Shown here one piece after another: positions 48,681 through 63,670 of a stretch of 64,000 nucleotides of DNA. The DNA comes from Acanthochlamys bracteata. Lineage: Eukaryota; Streptophyta; Magnoliopsida; Pandanales; Velloziaceae. Made by a program: the position numbers and the translations under genes. Below the pieces are notes generated by a model. That model worked only from the letters and a program-made list of their open reading frames with translations, did not search any database and was not told the DNA's origin. How positions within the stretch are numbered: position 1 is the stretch's first letter; every line of letters begins with the position of its first letter. The stretch is from NCBI GenBank assembly GCA_019914995.1, contig CM034142.1:1946001-2010000 (forward strand), written 5' to 3'.

Positions 48681-49538
48681 CTATCAGATGAAAAAGAACA
48701 ACACAACAAAAGCTTCTCAATAAACTAGACATTAAAATCAAGCCCTTGGATTTGGATTGCTAAATGAACCTACACATAAACCGCAATATCAGACTCAGAC
48801 GCACACATAGACCTTCAGCAAAGATTCTATATCATAAAGATCTGACAAGATTTTAAGGATGACTTCCAACCTAACCTCTAGCTTCCTGCTTGACTCGATA
48901 TCTTGGCGATCAAAGAATCCACACAGGTTGAATACTACAATTTCTTACGGCCTGTTACCCAAAAAAGTGGAATGCACATAACACCCTGCTACTTTCACCC
49001 AAAACAAAATCACGAAGGCCTCTGTAATAATAACTTATTTCAAGAAACAAACCAGCAAGCAAGTACAACTTTAGCTATAAAGAGGAAATCATTCCAATAA
49101 TCAATAGACAACGATGAAGACAGTTATTCCACTAAGATTTTCAGTCTAAAACCTGAACATGGTCATGAATAAAACATGCGCATATAAAAATCAGCAATCA
49201 CACGTGACAAAAACAACAAAGATTACCAATCCAGCACAAAGTCCAACTTTCATCTATTCATCATACTATAGATCAGGAACAGAGCAGCTGACCTGGTCCA
49301 ATCAAGAAAACACGATTCAGAAAATCCTCTGATCAATCAAAGCCAATAATCAGAAGAATTAAGCCAAACCACTAATTTCCAAAGAAATATAAAGCAGATA
49401 AGCTTCCGATAAACCAAACTGACTCCAATTCCACCTTCAATCGGTGAGCAGAACTCCATAAAAATTCGATACTCTGATTAAGTACATGAAATCAGCCAAA
49501 ATTTACATAAATCTAAAGAGATATTGGATTTTACTTAC
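46504..49538 (-). other. 3.0-kb intron in the 5' UTR of the ATI-like gene
   Basis: On the minus strand a strong donor AAG|GTAAGT lies at 49538 and an acceptor GGTTTCAG at 46504, only five bases before the start codon region (exon resumes at 46503, ATG at 46498). The interval has no gene; it contains TA and GA microsatellites at 48637-48681. Long leader introns in plants often support expression; that role is inference. Other splice choices inside it cannot be excluded. Confidence 0.55.
48637..48681. repeat. (TA)n-(GA)n microsatellite
   Basis: Seven TA units, then CACA, then about 14 GA units, inside the leader intron of the ATI-like gene. Confidence 0.9.
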
Positions 49539-49850
49539 CTTAGATATTTGATTCAAGCTAAAAAGTGTAAGCCAAATCGCTGGATCAATTTGAGAAGCAA
49601 GAGATTTAATTGTTTCGAGAAGAAGAAATAAAAAATGGGTGATAATTTGTTGATTTTTTTATACAGCGCTGGAGATTGGGGAAACCGGAACTTCCCGTAA
49701 CACTAGGGAAAATGACCGGCAGTTCACGGTGATATAGTTCGAGAAAGAAAAGAATCTCTGGATTATCTGATCTCTGTGCGGTTGGGTTTGGTTCACTTCT
49801 TGGAAAAATCACTGCACACGTCTAGCACATGTATTCTTGTAGTGATGATT
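49539..49850 (-). promoter_or_regulatory. Inferred first (non-coding) exon and core promoter of the ATI-like gene
   Basis: Sequence upstream of the donor at 49538. No TATA box or start site could be fixed. The call depends on position only. Confidence 0.35.
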
Positions 49851-51690
49851 GTAAGTGGGCTTTGTACGGCCCTTACCGGTTCCGGATTGATCTATACTGC
49901 GCATTAGATGTTATATTGTTTTAAGTATTGTCGCCACTTTTGGCGACTCTAAGAAGGTGTTTATCAATATTTTAAATTTTATTTTTTTAAATTTATTTTA
50001 ATATAAAATAAATAATAAAATAAAAAAAAAATTTTATCAAATTTTTTTTCTAATTCACTTTATAAAACATACTATTAATATAAAATTAAAATTTTATTTT
50101 TTATTAAATATTTTTAATTTTAATTTAATTTTTTTAATTTATTTTCTAAAAACTTCACTTCATTCACTTTTGGCCTAGTTAAACATGCCCTAAGCATTCA
50201 TCTAATTGTATAGTATTTTTTAATTTATCAAAACCAATACATTATAATCTATTATAATATCTTTAACTATATTTATATTTAATTTATATATAGTCACATT
50301 TAAAATAAATTATAACTTACTAAAATATAAATTTAATGTAAAATTAAATAATAATTTTATATTTAATTTTTTTATTTTTTAGGTCTAATTTATTCATTAT
50401 TTGAATAGAAATTCAGAGCATATTCTTAGACAAGTTTTTTTTAACTGAAAAAGCTGATGAATTAACAGACACAATAACACAATTGCAAAACAACTAAATG
50501 AGTCAACTTCTTAAGTGTGTGAACAATTTAAAATTTAGTAAATTCAATCTTTTATCATAGTTTGTTTATCTTTAGTTTTGATGCGTGTTTCTTATAAAGC
50601 ACCAAGCGTTTCTAATAAAATTATAGTGAATAATTATGCAAGCGGGTGGAAAAAGACACGAGTAGAATGTCAAACTTTTATTTGAAATTTTACATCATAG
50701 GATGCAATATATGAATTTACAAGAAAGACGGGATGGAAATTTTAAGGAAAAGTAATGCTAACGACTATGATTCAAAACCGCAGGCAAATGTTATTGCTAA
50801 CAATTTGAATACATTACTTAGGAGGAAGGAAAACTCCCAACACAAAAGCTATATATTGTTACTAAAACAATTTCAAAGCATTTGTTTGTAGAATTTTTAA
50901 ACAAGTTGAATATTTGTGATATCTATACACGAATTTGAGAGAAAGTGTTGAAATATCATGTAAACTTAGAATCCTAATACAATTAGATAGTTTCTTAATT
51001 TAAATGGATTAGTATTCTATTAGTTTTGTCACTTCTTTTGAGAAACTTGAATAGAAAAATTAACTTGTGAATTTTATCTTCTAATTCAAGGTTTACAAAA
51101 GTGACTCTACTCTTTCAAATTTTGATCAGCGATCAGTTTTCGGCTGAAAATAAATAATTAGTTTGTTGCCAGGTAGCAGGAAGTGATGCCAACATGAATG
51201 CTATAGCATCAAACCTTAAGATACATCTATACTTCCAGAGAAAGTCCACTATATTTTTAAATTTATTTGAATGCACTTGATTGTGGAAATGGCTTTAGTC
51301 TTGTAGGTTGTGTCTGTCATCTCTGGTCTTTCACTTAGACACACTGAGAACGCAACCCGTACTTCCAGGCAACGCAAAAGTTTCCTTATGCATATCAAAT
51401 TGCAAGGGTAATCATGTTTCATGATGTGAAATCTTGGTTAGAAATCAAGAGAACATGGATGTGTTTCAATATTGAAATTAGTTTGTTTATGCTAATGAAC
51501 ATGATTCCTTTTCTCTATTGTGAAGTTTTTTAGCATTTTATTTCTCTTAGCCTCCCACGAACATAGCAAATTTTTTATGCACTTGTCACTACTTGGAAAG
51601 ATTAACAGCCAAATGGATATAGATTGTATAGTAATCCAAGTTTTAAAAGTACATTTGCAGTTGCAACCAATGGACATTTGAATTTATGTT
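49851..51690. other. Non-genic, very AT-rich interval
   Basis: 49975-50360 is almost pure A/T with words such as TTTTATTTTTTAAAT. No gene or RNA recognised. Confidence 0.5.
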
Positions 51691-52047
51691 GGACTACCTC
51701 ACTTATAAGCAATGTTGAGCCTTCAAGTTAGGCTAGGCTCGGGTTAGTAGCGTGTATGGCTTAGTAGGCCCGAGTGAAAGACGGACTAGCTTGGTGGACT
51801 AGGGCCGGATTAGTAGCGTGTGGGCTTGATGGGCCGGAGTGAAAGACGGGCTAGCTAACTTTGAGGTAGGCTAGCAACTCGTCTTGGGTTGGGCCAAATG
51901 GACCCTGACTTGGTGGGCTTAACCGCGCACGCCCCTTAATAGTTCCATATTGGCTGGGTGCTTGGATGGATATGTGCTTATAACTGAGGGATGCTAATCC
52001 CTAAGAGGTTGGCCAATTTTTTTAATGTGGGGACCCGATCATACAAT
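51691..52047 (+). repeat. LTR-end-like sequence 5' of a primer site, with a tandem duplication
   Basis: GC-richer than its surroundings. A unit of about 60 bases (TTAGTAGCGTGT to GTGAAAGACGG-CTAGC) occurs twice between 51738 and 51860. It ends directly at the primer site at 52048, where the 5' LTR of the following element should be, but it does not match the 3' LTR at 54122-56151. Confidence 0.5.
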
Positions 52048-52059
52048 TGGTATCAGAGC
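52048..52059 (+). promoter_or_regulatory. Retrotransposon primer-binding site
   Basis: TGGTATCAGAGC, exact complement to the 3' end of initiator tRNA-Met, 44 bases before the gag ATG. Confidence 0.85.
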
Positions 52060-52103
52060 AGGCCTTCAAATTGAAGGTTTAACAACCTTGAGGAAAAGAT
52101 CCT

Positions 52104-53865
52104 ATGACAAGATCAAACTTTATTGAAAAGGAAGGAAGATCGATTAACTGTCCTCCAATATTTGAGAAAAATAATTATAGACATTGGAAGATGAAGATGG
52201 CCCTATTCTTAAAGGCACAAAATTATTTTTTGTGGAAGATCGTCAAAGATGGAGATAAAGCTACAATGCAAATTTCAGAGAATAACAACTTTTCTTCTTT
52301 AAATTCTTATGCTTTGGAATTGCTGTATCATGCCTTAAATTTTAAACAATTTAATCACATATATTTTTATTCCACAGTAAAAAAAGTTTGGCTCAAATTA
52401 GAAAGGATGTGTGAAGACAAACTTGAGATTAGCCAATGCAATGAAGGTAAAATGTCATCAAATGAAAGTGAAGGAATACCAAATCATCAAAAAGAAAATA
52501 ACCTTCACTTGACGGCCATCCACGAAAATCAAAATGAGGTAAGTATCCCTTCTTCTAAAGATGATGATAATGTTGGTTTGGTAACAAGAAAATGCAGGTA
52601 CATTTTGAGAAAGAACCAAAATAGAAGAAGTAAGAATCGGCCTCGGAAGAAAGAAAAGCCCAAACGCAGTAAGAAAAATTCTTCCTCATCCAAAAAGAGC
52701 AAAACTGAAACCATTCATCAAAAGGATATGGGACTATATCTAATGGCCAATAATGAACAATCTAGTGAGGTAAGCTCATCTGAATTTTATGACTCAAATG
52801 AAGATTTGCAAGAAATTTTTGATCAACTGTATGCTAAATACATGCATGTGAAACGAATGAATAAAAGTATGAAAAACTGCATGCGTGAATACAAAGAAAA
52901 GAACAATTTGTTGACTAAGCAAGTACTTACTTTTAATGATGCTCTTGATGGTAAAAATAATGCCAAGAAAGATGCTTTGTCTACTAACCAAATAAGTGCA
53001 GAAATACATGTGTTACGTGCTGAAAACAGGAACCTCATTGAAACAAATAAGAAACTTTGTGCCAAGTTGAATAACTACTGGTAAGTACCTAAGTAGCTTT
53101 GGCATTGATAACTCCTCCACTTGTGTGAATCTAAATGAGAAAATCAGAAAGTTAGAAATAAATAATTCCCTATTACATACAGAATGTGATAATCTGAAAG
53201 AAGAACTTGTCCAAGTCAAAGTAACAAATAAGTCACATGCTACTGAATATTTACTACTGAAAAATGAGATAAAAGAGTTAACTGCCAAGAACCGTGACCT
53301 GCAAGTTTCTCTAGCAAAATTTGTTAAAGATAAAAACAGATTGGATGCTATGCTTGGTGCACAGAATGGTGCATTCAGAAAGAAAGATATTGAGTTCATG
53401 CCAACTATTGAGAATCTTACTGTGAACCAAATCAATGGCAAGCAAAACTTAAAAACTGCAAGTGTTGGATTCTGCAGTAAGTACAAAACTAACAAGGTAC
53501 ACTTTTCTACTCCTTTTATTAAGTGTTTCTATTATGGTAAAAAGGATCACAAAGTAAGCTCTTGTTGGTTTAAAAATAATGGAAATAAAGTAAAGAAAAT
53601 GTGGATTCCCAAGAGCAACCATCTTCCGAAAGAGATAAGTGAAAATCCCTTTAGAGCAAGTGTTAGATGCATTACTACTAAACAATCTATTATTTTGCAA
53701 GGTAATCCATCCACCTCCTATGTTGCTAGCAACGATGAATATGTGACTCATTATTTCAAATTCAAGAAAAATCAAGGTATGAATAAAAAAATATGGGTGC
53801 CAAAGAAAACTCTCAAGATTGCCAATACTTTAGAACCCAAAAAAATTTGGGTGTTAAAGAGATAA
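52104..53865 (+). pseudogene. SIRE-like Gag with one frameshift
   Basis: Frame 1 (52104-53084) starts MTRSNFIEKEGRS and has the gag N-terminal signature PPIFEKNNYRHWKMKM, then a Lys/Arg/Ser-rich stretch (about 52600-52700) and a coiled-coil-like region. A one-base shift near 53080 moves to the frame that continues to 53865, with more heptad-like sequence and a zinc knuckle CFYYGKKDHKVSSC at 53524-53565, where the second Cys is Tyr. Without the shift it would be about 590 residues. Gag packages element RNA in virus-like particles. Confidence 0.75.
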
Positions 53866-53959
53866 ATTTCTGTTGCAAAAATTCTACAGCGTGAAGGTAA
53901 ATAATCCAATCTTTTAATGATTTTGATGATTTGTTGCAATTCATGTTGAAATTTTTACC

Positions 53960-54121
53960 CAAGGGGGAGAAATAGAAGAATTACCATGCGTAGGTCAGGT
54001 GATCCAGTATGTTTACAATTTCAAATGAGTATTTCATTGAGGGGGAGTTATTACTTTGTGCTTAATTAAATCATAAACCAATAATTCTTAATTATTTTGT
54101 CATCATCAAAAAGGGGGATAT
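53960..54121 (+). promoter_or_regulatory. Repeated polypurine tracts
   Basis: AAGGGGGAGA near 53961, GAGGGGGAGT near 54040 and AAAAAGGGGG near 54109, the last directly before the LTR. Several such tracts ahead of the 3' LTR are known in the SIRE group. Confidence 0.6.
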
Positions 54122-56151
54122 TATTAGAACTCCAAGATTGATCTTGATGATAACAATAATTAAAAATTATAATTTATGGATTAGGGTGAACTAATGATTG
54201 GAATCAAGTTCTGCAGATATTTATTAAACAGGTTTATCCTACATCCAACAAACAACAAGTCAGATGCTCAGCTACTGATTGTATAAGATTTTTTTTATAG
54301 CATATAGAACAGAGAATCTCTCAGTCACCAAGCAGCCAGCTATCTAATTGCTGCTACATAGATAAAATAGAGAATCGCAAACAGAGCATCTCGAACAGAG
54401 AAGAGCAGAAAACAGAGTATCGCCAACAGAGAGGAACAGAAAATAGAGGACTCGATAGCCGGCTACTTCGCTGTTGCTCGCTGGACAGAGAAGAATCCGA
54501 AAATCGTGATAATCATTCACTCTTTAGAAGTAATTTCAAGCATGATACCGATTCCATTTGAACTTCAACTTTTCATCAAAGACAGACCAACATGCACACT
54601 ATAAGATTGACCGAATAACACATCAAATGATGATCAATATAAATTTGGAAAAATTGTGGAATGATAGATGAAAATTCAGTAAACAGATAGCAGAATCAGA
54701 CATTGATGGAACAACTTTTTATATGTAATTCAATTAAGAATTCGCCATCCATTTGAAGCAAAACCTTGAAGACTTACTGAGGAACATATCAGCTACAAGT
54801 TCATATCAAGAATCATGAAAAATCACAATAAGAGAAGACAAAGAGCATAGTGCAAAGTATCATCAGAATCATGTCTTGCTGATAATGCAAAAATGCTTCA
54901 ACATGCAGATTTCGATTTTCCTCCAGAAGAAATCACGAATTTAATTACAATGTGATATCATTCAACAAATCTACTATCTTATTACTATCACAAAACTGAG
55001 CTATATTGAGCCACCACATTATTGAAGAACAAGTTCAAATATAGAGATTGATAAATGGCAATGAAAACCTACTAAACACAGTAGGAAGCAACGAAGCAGA
55101 GACTGCAGAGTCACGCTATTGGAGTCCACCTCACTTGAAGTAGTCAACCTAGCAAAAAACAGCAAATCAAGAGAAGCCAACTCAGCTGGAGAAATTTGAA
55201 AAATACAATTCAGCTGAAACAACTCAAAACTGCAGGCGGGAGTTTTTGAATTGCTTTCTTTGGTGCATTTAATGCTGATGAAAGACTTGCACTAGTTTAG
55301 CCAAAAGAAATCTTGAAGCAGTTGATTGACCGTTGAACACAATCTTCATCTCTACCTTGGAAATCTGCCACTACACACCAACGAAAATATTTTTCTAACG
55401 AGAAGAACCACCTACCTGGAAGAACAGAAAATTCTATAAGAAGAGAAGATGAAGAACAGAGTGAAACAGAGGAGATAACGAGCAAAATATTTAAAAACAA
55501 ACTTGCACTACATTGACTCAATTTCTCTAGTAAAGAAATTCCTCTTGCTGCCAATCCCTTACAGAGCATCATCTTCAGCAGCAACAAGTTTGATCATCTC
55601 AACAGAAAATCTTAAGTTCATTTATTTACTTTGAGATTGATCATGTGCCTAACCTTGATCTTTTAGCTTTTCTTTGTAAACTTGTGACAGAAGTGCTTGG
55701 TGCACTTGGTAAAGAAGCTCGATTGTAGCTTGGTGAAAGTTCTTAAACTTTGTAATAGAGCTAGCATATCAGCCAGAGGGACTGTGGTGTCCAGTAGGCT
55801 GTGAAGGATTATTTTGGTGAAGAAATCCTTTAAGAGTAAGTGTGCTTGGTGAAGCACTTTGCTCTTAGTGTATATGTAGCTTATTAAAAGTTTAGTGAAG
55901 TTTTGGCTCTTGTGATAGAGCACCCGTGGATGTAGGCAAAGAGGTTTGCCGAACCACGTAAAATACTCTGAATACTCTCTTCTTTACCTAAATTGCTATA
56001 TACTCTAACCTTCTCTGTCTACAGGTTATAAGACTACTAACAGCCGGCTGTACATTTGCTGTCTGTAGGATCATTAAGTTTTACGAAAATTTTTATTTAT
56101 CAACTCAATTCACCCCTCCCTTCTTGTGTTGATCTTGAAGGAGATTCAACA
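54122..56151 (+). repeat. 3' LTR of the SIRE-like element
   Basis: It starts TATTAGAACTCCAAG (expected TG changed to TA) after the polypurine tract and ends CAACA at 56151. About 2030 bases. Open frames inside (55019-55923) are on the minus strand and not credible. Confidence 0.65.
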
Positions 56152-57079
56152 AGCAAGATCTTAGAGTACAGGAAAACTTACGAGGTTTCTTAGATATTAT
56201 GTCAAAATCTTCGTAGTATGAATTTACAAGACTTATTTCACCGGAGTAGTTTGAGTTGCCATAGAAGTGGTTTATGTGAGTCATGCTTGAATCAGCTTTC
56301 TGAGAATCTGGATTTGTATTCTCAATATGCTAACTACAATCATTAGCATTCCAAGTGTTTATTATAAGAGTGATAGACGATCATTTTGCTATCCTCTTAG
56401 GCTCTTAATCTAATTCCTTGTTACGAACATTTGGTTAACAACCTTCTCGTATTTGGAAGTCCATTCTTTTAAATAACGACATTGAGAAAATTATAAGGAG
56501 AGCAAAGGCAACCCAAGAAGGCTGCAAAGATGCTGCAACATGCACTTCGGGATTTGGGTATGGATAACTACAATTCTGGATTAAAGGTTTCAACTTTGAT
56601 ATCTATAATCACTTTTGAAGAAGTGATGTTTACCCTTTTGATTTGTAATGTATACTAATGGAGAGAGCTTTTCTTGTACATAATTGGTGTAGGATCAATA
56701 GTTAGCGTTTTAACCTTTTAGTTTTGACTAACATGCTACCTTAGGAAAAAACTACTCACAAAAGGGTAGTGAACTTTAACTAATGCACAATATAAACGAA
56801 GACAATTTGAAACCTTAGGTGTTCAAGGAAAGGAGCTTCACATTATCTGTTTTACATTATTTTTAAGTAATTTGGATAACCTGAAATTCACCCTTCGCTT
56901 TTCAACGTAATGATATCCCACTTTGGTCTGAGGGTGCAGGTTACTTGTTAGCTTGAATCCTATATTTACTTGAGTTTGATATGTATATTGATATTTTGTA
57001 GTCCAAGTTGACACAGATGAATAATGTCAGTTGTGCTTTTTTATAACATTCTTCCTACCCCTTTCTTCCTTCGCAAAGG
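56152..57079. other. Non-genic interval
   Basis: No supported gene or repeat. Confidence 0.4.
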
Positions 57080-58350
57080 GGTATTGTGTAAATTATTCTA
57101 GTTTAGAATACTCTAGATAATCAATATCTTTTGAGATTACGTAGATATTTTAGAGGTAGAGATATTCGATATAGTTAATTTACAAGAACTTTTTAGATCA
57201 AGTGTTCTCCACCTCCTGACCTAACCATCTCCACTATTCATTAAAGATGTGAAAAGGGTATAAATAGATAGGAAAACTCTCATTTGTAAGTCATCAAGCA
57301 AAAGTTGTAACTAACTAAAGCATTGTAAGACTTCCTTTACAAAAGCTTTCTTTAAATGGTTGTTTCTCTTTTCCTTAAATCCTTTTTGCACACAGAAGTT
57401 TTAGATATCTTAGATAACTACTTTGGGAATAAGGCCGACTTAGTCACTAAGGAGTTTGACTATATGGTGCACGGACCAAGAAGAAAGTTTAGGCTCGTGA
57501 GAAGTGATATCAAAGCCAAGGTTTGGCTAGTAAGATGGCAAGTAGTAGGGATATTTCTACCTACAAGGAAAGAAACATTGAGAGGAGTGTATCCGACAGC
57601 AATTAACAATGCAAGAAGTTTAGGGTCTGATGGCAGACGTTAGCCACAAGAATTGCCAAGGTGGACCTTGCCATGGCTAATAGATTGGATTAGTCCCAAG
57701 ATGTTTGTCACATCATTAATAAGCTTTTAAGGGATAACAAGATCATTATAGAGAAATTCAAGACGTCTTAAGCACGGTTGTAGACTTATGTTCCAACAAA
57801 GTAAGGGTCCTTAAAGATTCTGTCTTGATTGATGTTGATACTCTTAGGAGGATGTTACGGCCTTTAGGGAAGAGGTAGTAAGTTACCCAACGAGGTGAGA
57901 GATATCAAAGGGGGTTAGGACCCTTGCAAGATGGCGGTTACAAAAAAACAAGGTTGTCATCATGCTTGCATCTCTGCCTCCTTCGAAGGTAGAAGTTTTC
58001 AATCCCAAGGCATATAAGAGGGCGCATAACAAAGAGATAACAACTTCTAGTAGACTTTGAAGTAACTCTTTGGGAGCTCTAACGCCATGGGGATGCTACT
58101 AAGGTTGGTCGACCATGCCATCCTTTACCTCGAAGATACGGCGAAAGTGTGGTGGAGAAGGAGACATTGCGAGATTAAGAGGTGTACTTGCACAATTGTC
58201 ACATTGGACGAGTTCAATAAGATCTCAATCGGCAGTTCTATCCGGATAAAGCCGAGAATGAAGCCAGGTCAAACTTTAGCGTCTAACACAAAAAGGCAAT
58301 ACTTGGGACTATGTTAAGAAATTTTCAGAGTTAATGTTGAAGATCCATAA
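57080..58350 (+). mobile_element. Ty3/gypsy remnant: LTR end and gag fragment
   Basis: 57080-57355 has LTR-like features (TATAAATAG at about 57259, then a CATTGTAAGAC stretch). 57750-58345 carries gag, best seen at 58120-58190 as LYLEDTAKVWWRRRH and IKRCTCTIVTLDEF, the retrotransposon gag domain of gypsy elements; at 58305-58345 it resumes in another frame as FSELMLK. It stops abruptly at the TGTAATACC start of the next repeat. Frameshifts and stops are frequent. Confidence 0.65.
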
Positions 58351-61020
<2,670 letters not shown>

Positions 61021-61092
61021 TTCTTATCCTTCAGAGACTACGAGTGTAATGTAATAGGAGCATCCGTTTACAAAAGGATCACCCTAAGATGA
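61021..61092. other. Plastid-like sequence, not assigned
   Basis: Short stretch between plastid fragments, no clear source recognised. Confidence 0.3.
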
Positions 61093-61201
61093 TTGGTACG
61101 CGCAAGAAATAGGCCAATTCGGCAGCTTTTCGTTCGATTTCTCGTGGAGTAAAATTCTCATCAGTACGAGTCAACGGAATGGCTCTCCGGCCTCTGATTT
61201 C
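61093..61201 (-). pseudogene. ycf4: Plastid ycf4 3' fragment
   Basis: Minus strand reads [20 protein letters not shown], then [17 protein letters not shown], the C-terminal end of Ycf4, a photosystem I assembly factor. The last residues are replaced by unrelated sequence. Confidence 0.85.
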
Positions 61202-61314
61202 CGGCTCCTAGTTCAATTCTTTCGAAGTAATTAGATCTTTTTCTTCGTTCGAGAATCTCCTCATTTCTTCCACTCCGTCCCGAAGAGGAACTAAGACCAA
61301 TTCAGTCACGTTTT
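61202..61314 (-). other. Probable plastid group II intron fragment
   Basis: Minus strand contains GAAAGAATTGAAC-AGGAGCC, the type of sequence that precedes domain V in plastid group II introns, but domain V itself is absent. Source intron not identified. Confidence 0.35.
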
Positions 61315-61321
61315 CATGTTC

Positions 61322-61470
61322 CAATGGGCAGGCGTCAGCCCCCATACATGGTCTTACGACTTTGCGAAGACCTGTGTTTTTGGTAAACAGTCGCCCGGGC
61401 CTGGTCACTGTGACCCCCCTTGTGAGGAGGCACCCCTTCTCCCGAAGTTACGGGGCTATTTTGCCGAGTT
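61322..61470 (-). rRNA. rrn23: Plastid 23S rRNA fragment
   Basis: The minus strand contains CTCGGCAAAATAGCCCCGTA, GACCAGGCCCGGGCGACTGT and GGGGGCTGACGCCTGCCC, conserved blocks of bacterial-type 23S rRNA. About 150 bases only, so not functional. The open frame 61316-61573 crosses it antisense and is not a gene. Confidence 0.9.
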
Positions 61471-61895
61471 ACTTAGTACTTTGAGTTTTGATCGAAAAAT
61501 CAATCTTTCGTATCCTTCGCTCGACAAGAAAATGGGTCAGATTCTACATGATCAACAAACCTATGGGACTTAAAGAATGATGGAAGGGAATAAAAAGAGA
61601 GGGAAAGAAAATCGAAATGAAATAAGAAGAACAAAAAACAAACAATAAAAATAAATAAAAAATCAAATAAATAAATAAAAAATTAAAAAAGAAAGTAGAA
61701 GATAGAAGAGCCCAGATTCCAAATGAACAAATTCAAACTCGAAAAGGATCTTTCTGATTCCCGAAGAATGAGGAGCAAAAGGATTGATCGAGAATTAGAA
61801 TAGAATTACTCATTTTTAGTTTGGTTTAACTAATGAAAAAAGAACGAAAGATTTTGTAATTCTTTTTCTATCACTAGACAGACAAATAAGTTCCA
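61471..61895. other. Plastid-like or filler sequence, not assigned
   Basis: 61498-61575 and 61710-61800 look like plastid intergenic sequence. 61640-61700 is A-rich with (AAAT)n. No gene assigned. Confidence 0.3.
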
Positions 61896-61968
61896 CTATT
61901 CCTCATTGATAAATATCCAAATTTTTATGCCTAATACTCCATAGATGGTTCGAGTTGTATACGAACAA
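61896..61968 (-). pseudogene. rps3: Plastid rps3 3' end
   Basis: Minus strand reads [19 protein letters not shown] and stop TAG at 61896-61898, the C-terminus of plastid ribosomal protein S3. Fused upstream to ycf2 sequence at a short GAATTGTTC overlap. Confidence 0.8.
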
Positions 61969-62163
61969 TTCGATTTCTTCTGGAAGCAGAAGATTATTCA
62001 TCTGCTTCTCACATCCCGTGAATAGCCGGGACATTGAGGAAGATCCAAGAAGGCATTTCGGGAATCGATCTGATTCTATCTCTATTAGTTCTATTTGAAG
62101 AAAGGAAGGATCCCAAAGAATCGATCTTTCTTTTAGTTGCTGAATCTCTGTTTGATCGATCAA
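61966..62163 (-). pseudogene. ycf2: Plastid ycf2 internal fragment
   Basis: Minus strand reads [40 protein letters not shown] and LLPEEIE, an internal part of Ycf2, a large plastid ATPase-like protein of the inner-envelope import motor. Open over 60 codons but truncated at both ends. Confidence 0.88.
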
Positions 62164-62170
62164 TGTATGC

Positions 62171-62293
62171 TAAAGCAAAGAATTCGGAATGGAATGATTT
62201 TGACTATCGATTCATTAGTAAAAAACATTCCCCCAATTTTGAATTGTCGAAACAAGAACTTTATGCAAGAGTGGAAGCCCCAAAAGTTGAGTC
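62171..62293 (+). pseudogene. ndhH: Plastid ndhH fragment
   Basis: Reads [17 protein letters not shown], then [16 protein letters not shown], a mid-protein section of the NdhH subunit of the chloroplast NDH complex. About 40 codons, then a switch to other sequence. Confidence 0.85.
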
Positions 62294-62520
62294 CGAAGCT
62301 TCCTTCGTAACTCCCGGAACTTCTTCGTCGTGGCTCTGTCCCATGCCTCATTTCATAGGGAACCTCAAAGTGGCTCTATTTCATTATATTCCATCTATAT
62401 CCCAATTCCATGCATTTCATATCCATCCCTTTGGTGTCATTGACATAAGAGATGTCATTCAATCGAAGAAGATGGTATCATTGACATAAGAGATGTCATT
62501 TCTCATTTATAGCCTATCTG
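62294..62520. other. Plastid-like sequence, not assigned
   Basis: Looks like plastid (perhaps inverted-repeat) spacer DNA. A unit CATTGACATAAGAGATGTCA is present twice (about 62439 and 62478). Confidence 0.35.
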
Positions 62521-62523
62521 TCT

Positions 62524-62924
<401 letters not shown>

Positions 62925-63290
62925 TGTTTCGCTTCTTCCTCGGAGAAAGACGATCAAACAATCCCCAATCATGGTCCTTGCGGATCGGATCATCCGTATG
63001 GAACAAAAAAAGAAACTCCAGATATTTGCTATCTTTCTCTTTGAATGAGATTTCCATTCCAGCTACAGTTTCATTAGATATCTTACAACTAGAATCCCTC
63101 TTTTTTTCGATCCGGTTCCTCCACCACCGCGAACCCCGGTTAGATTCAGACATGATACACTTTTTATTTATTGGGAGAACCCAAGTACTCTCTTCTAGAT
63201 GTGGATCCATGAAACAACTCGCAGAAATCTTTTTCCCTTTTGGAAGATAGAGGAGCGAAACAATCAACCTCTTATAGAGAAAAGAACTTA
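62925..63290 (-). pseudogene. ycf2: Plastid ycf2 N-terminal-region fragment
   Basis: Minus strand reads [79 protein letters not shown]. This is an early part of Ycf2, different from the piece at 61966-62163, and it lies upstream of it with the same strand but unrelated DNA between. Confidence 0.9.
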
Positions 63291-63309
63291 AAGCAAAATA
63301 CTTAAAAAC

Positions 63310-63567
63310 ACGGTGATACATTTATACAAAACTTCTACCCCGAGCACACGCAATGGAGTCGTAGACAGTCAAGTGAAATCCAATCCACGAAATAATTTGA
63401 TCTATGGATAGCATCGTTGTGGTAAAGGTCGTAAGTCCAGAGGAATCATTACCGCAAGGCATAGAGGGGGAGGTCATAAGCGTCTATACCGTAAAATCGA
63501 TTTTAGACGGAATGAAAAAGACATCCGGTAGAATCATAACCATAGAATACGACCCTAATCAAAATGC
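63310..63567 (+). pseudogene. rpl2: Plastid rpl2 5' exon fragment
   Basis: Begins ACG GTG ATA CAT TTA TAC at 63310, the rpl2 start region (ACG is edited to AUG in several plants). It continues in frame to TAG at 63409-63411, where the gene has CAG (Gln), then [20 protein letters not shown] and an indel before IEYDPN. Ends mid-exon at 63567. Ribosomal protein L2 in plastids. Confidence 0.88.
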
Positions 63568-63670
63568 TAAAGTCGTAAATATCATAAATAAATAAAAAGT
63601 AAAAAGGGTCTAGAAAATGTAAATGGGGAATTAGATACATTATAGGATTCATTGTATCCTTTTTAGAGGA

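Larger units (their letters stand above)
52048..56151 (+). mobile_element. SIRE-like copia derivative, gag only
   Basis: Primer site, gag (52104-53865), three polypurine runs and a ~2.0-kb 3' LTR, with no protease, integrase or reverse transcriptase between. Multiple polypurine runs and a long LTR that begins TnTTAGAACTCCAAGAT and ends TTCACCCCTCCC to CAACA are traits of the SIRE/Maximus copia group. It must have depended on other elements for replication. Confidence 0.65.

Noticed and set aside
52529-53775. Minus-strand frames opposite gag
   Set aside because: Antisense shadows of the Lys-rich gag.
61316-61573. 85-residue frame
   Set aside because: Antisense to the plastid 23S rRNA fragment.
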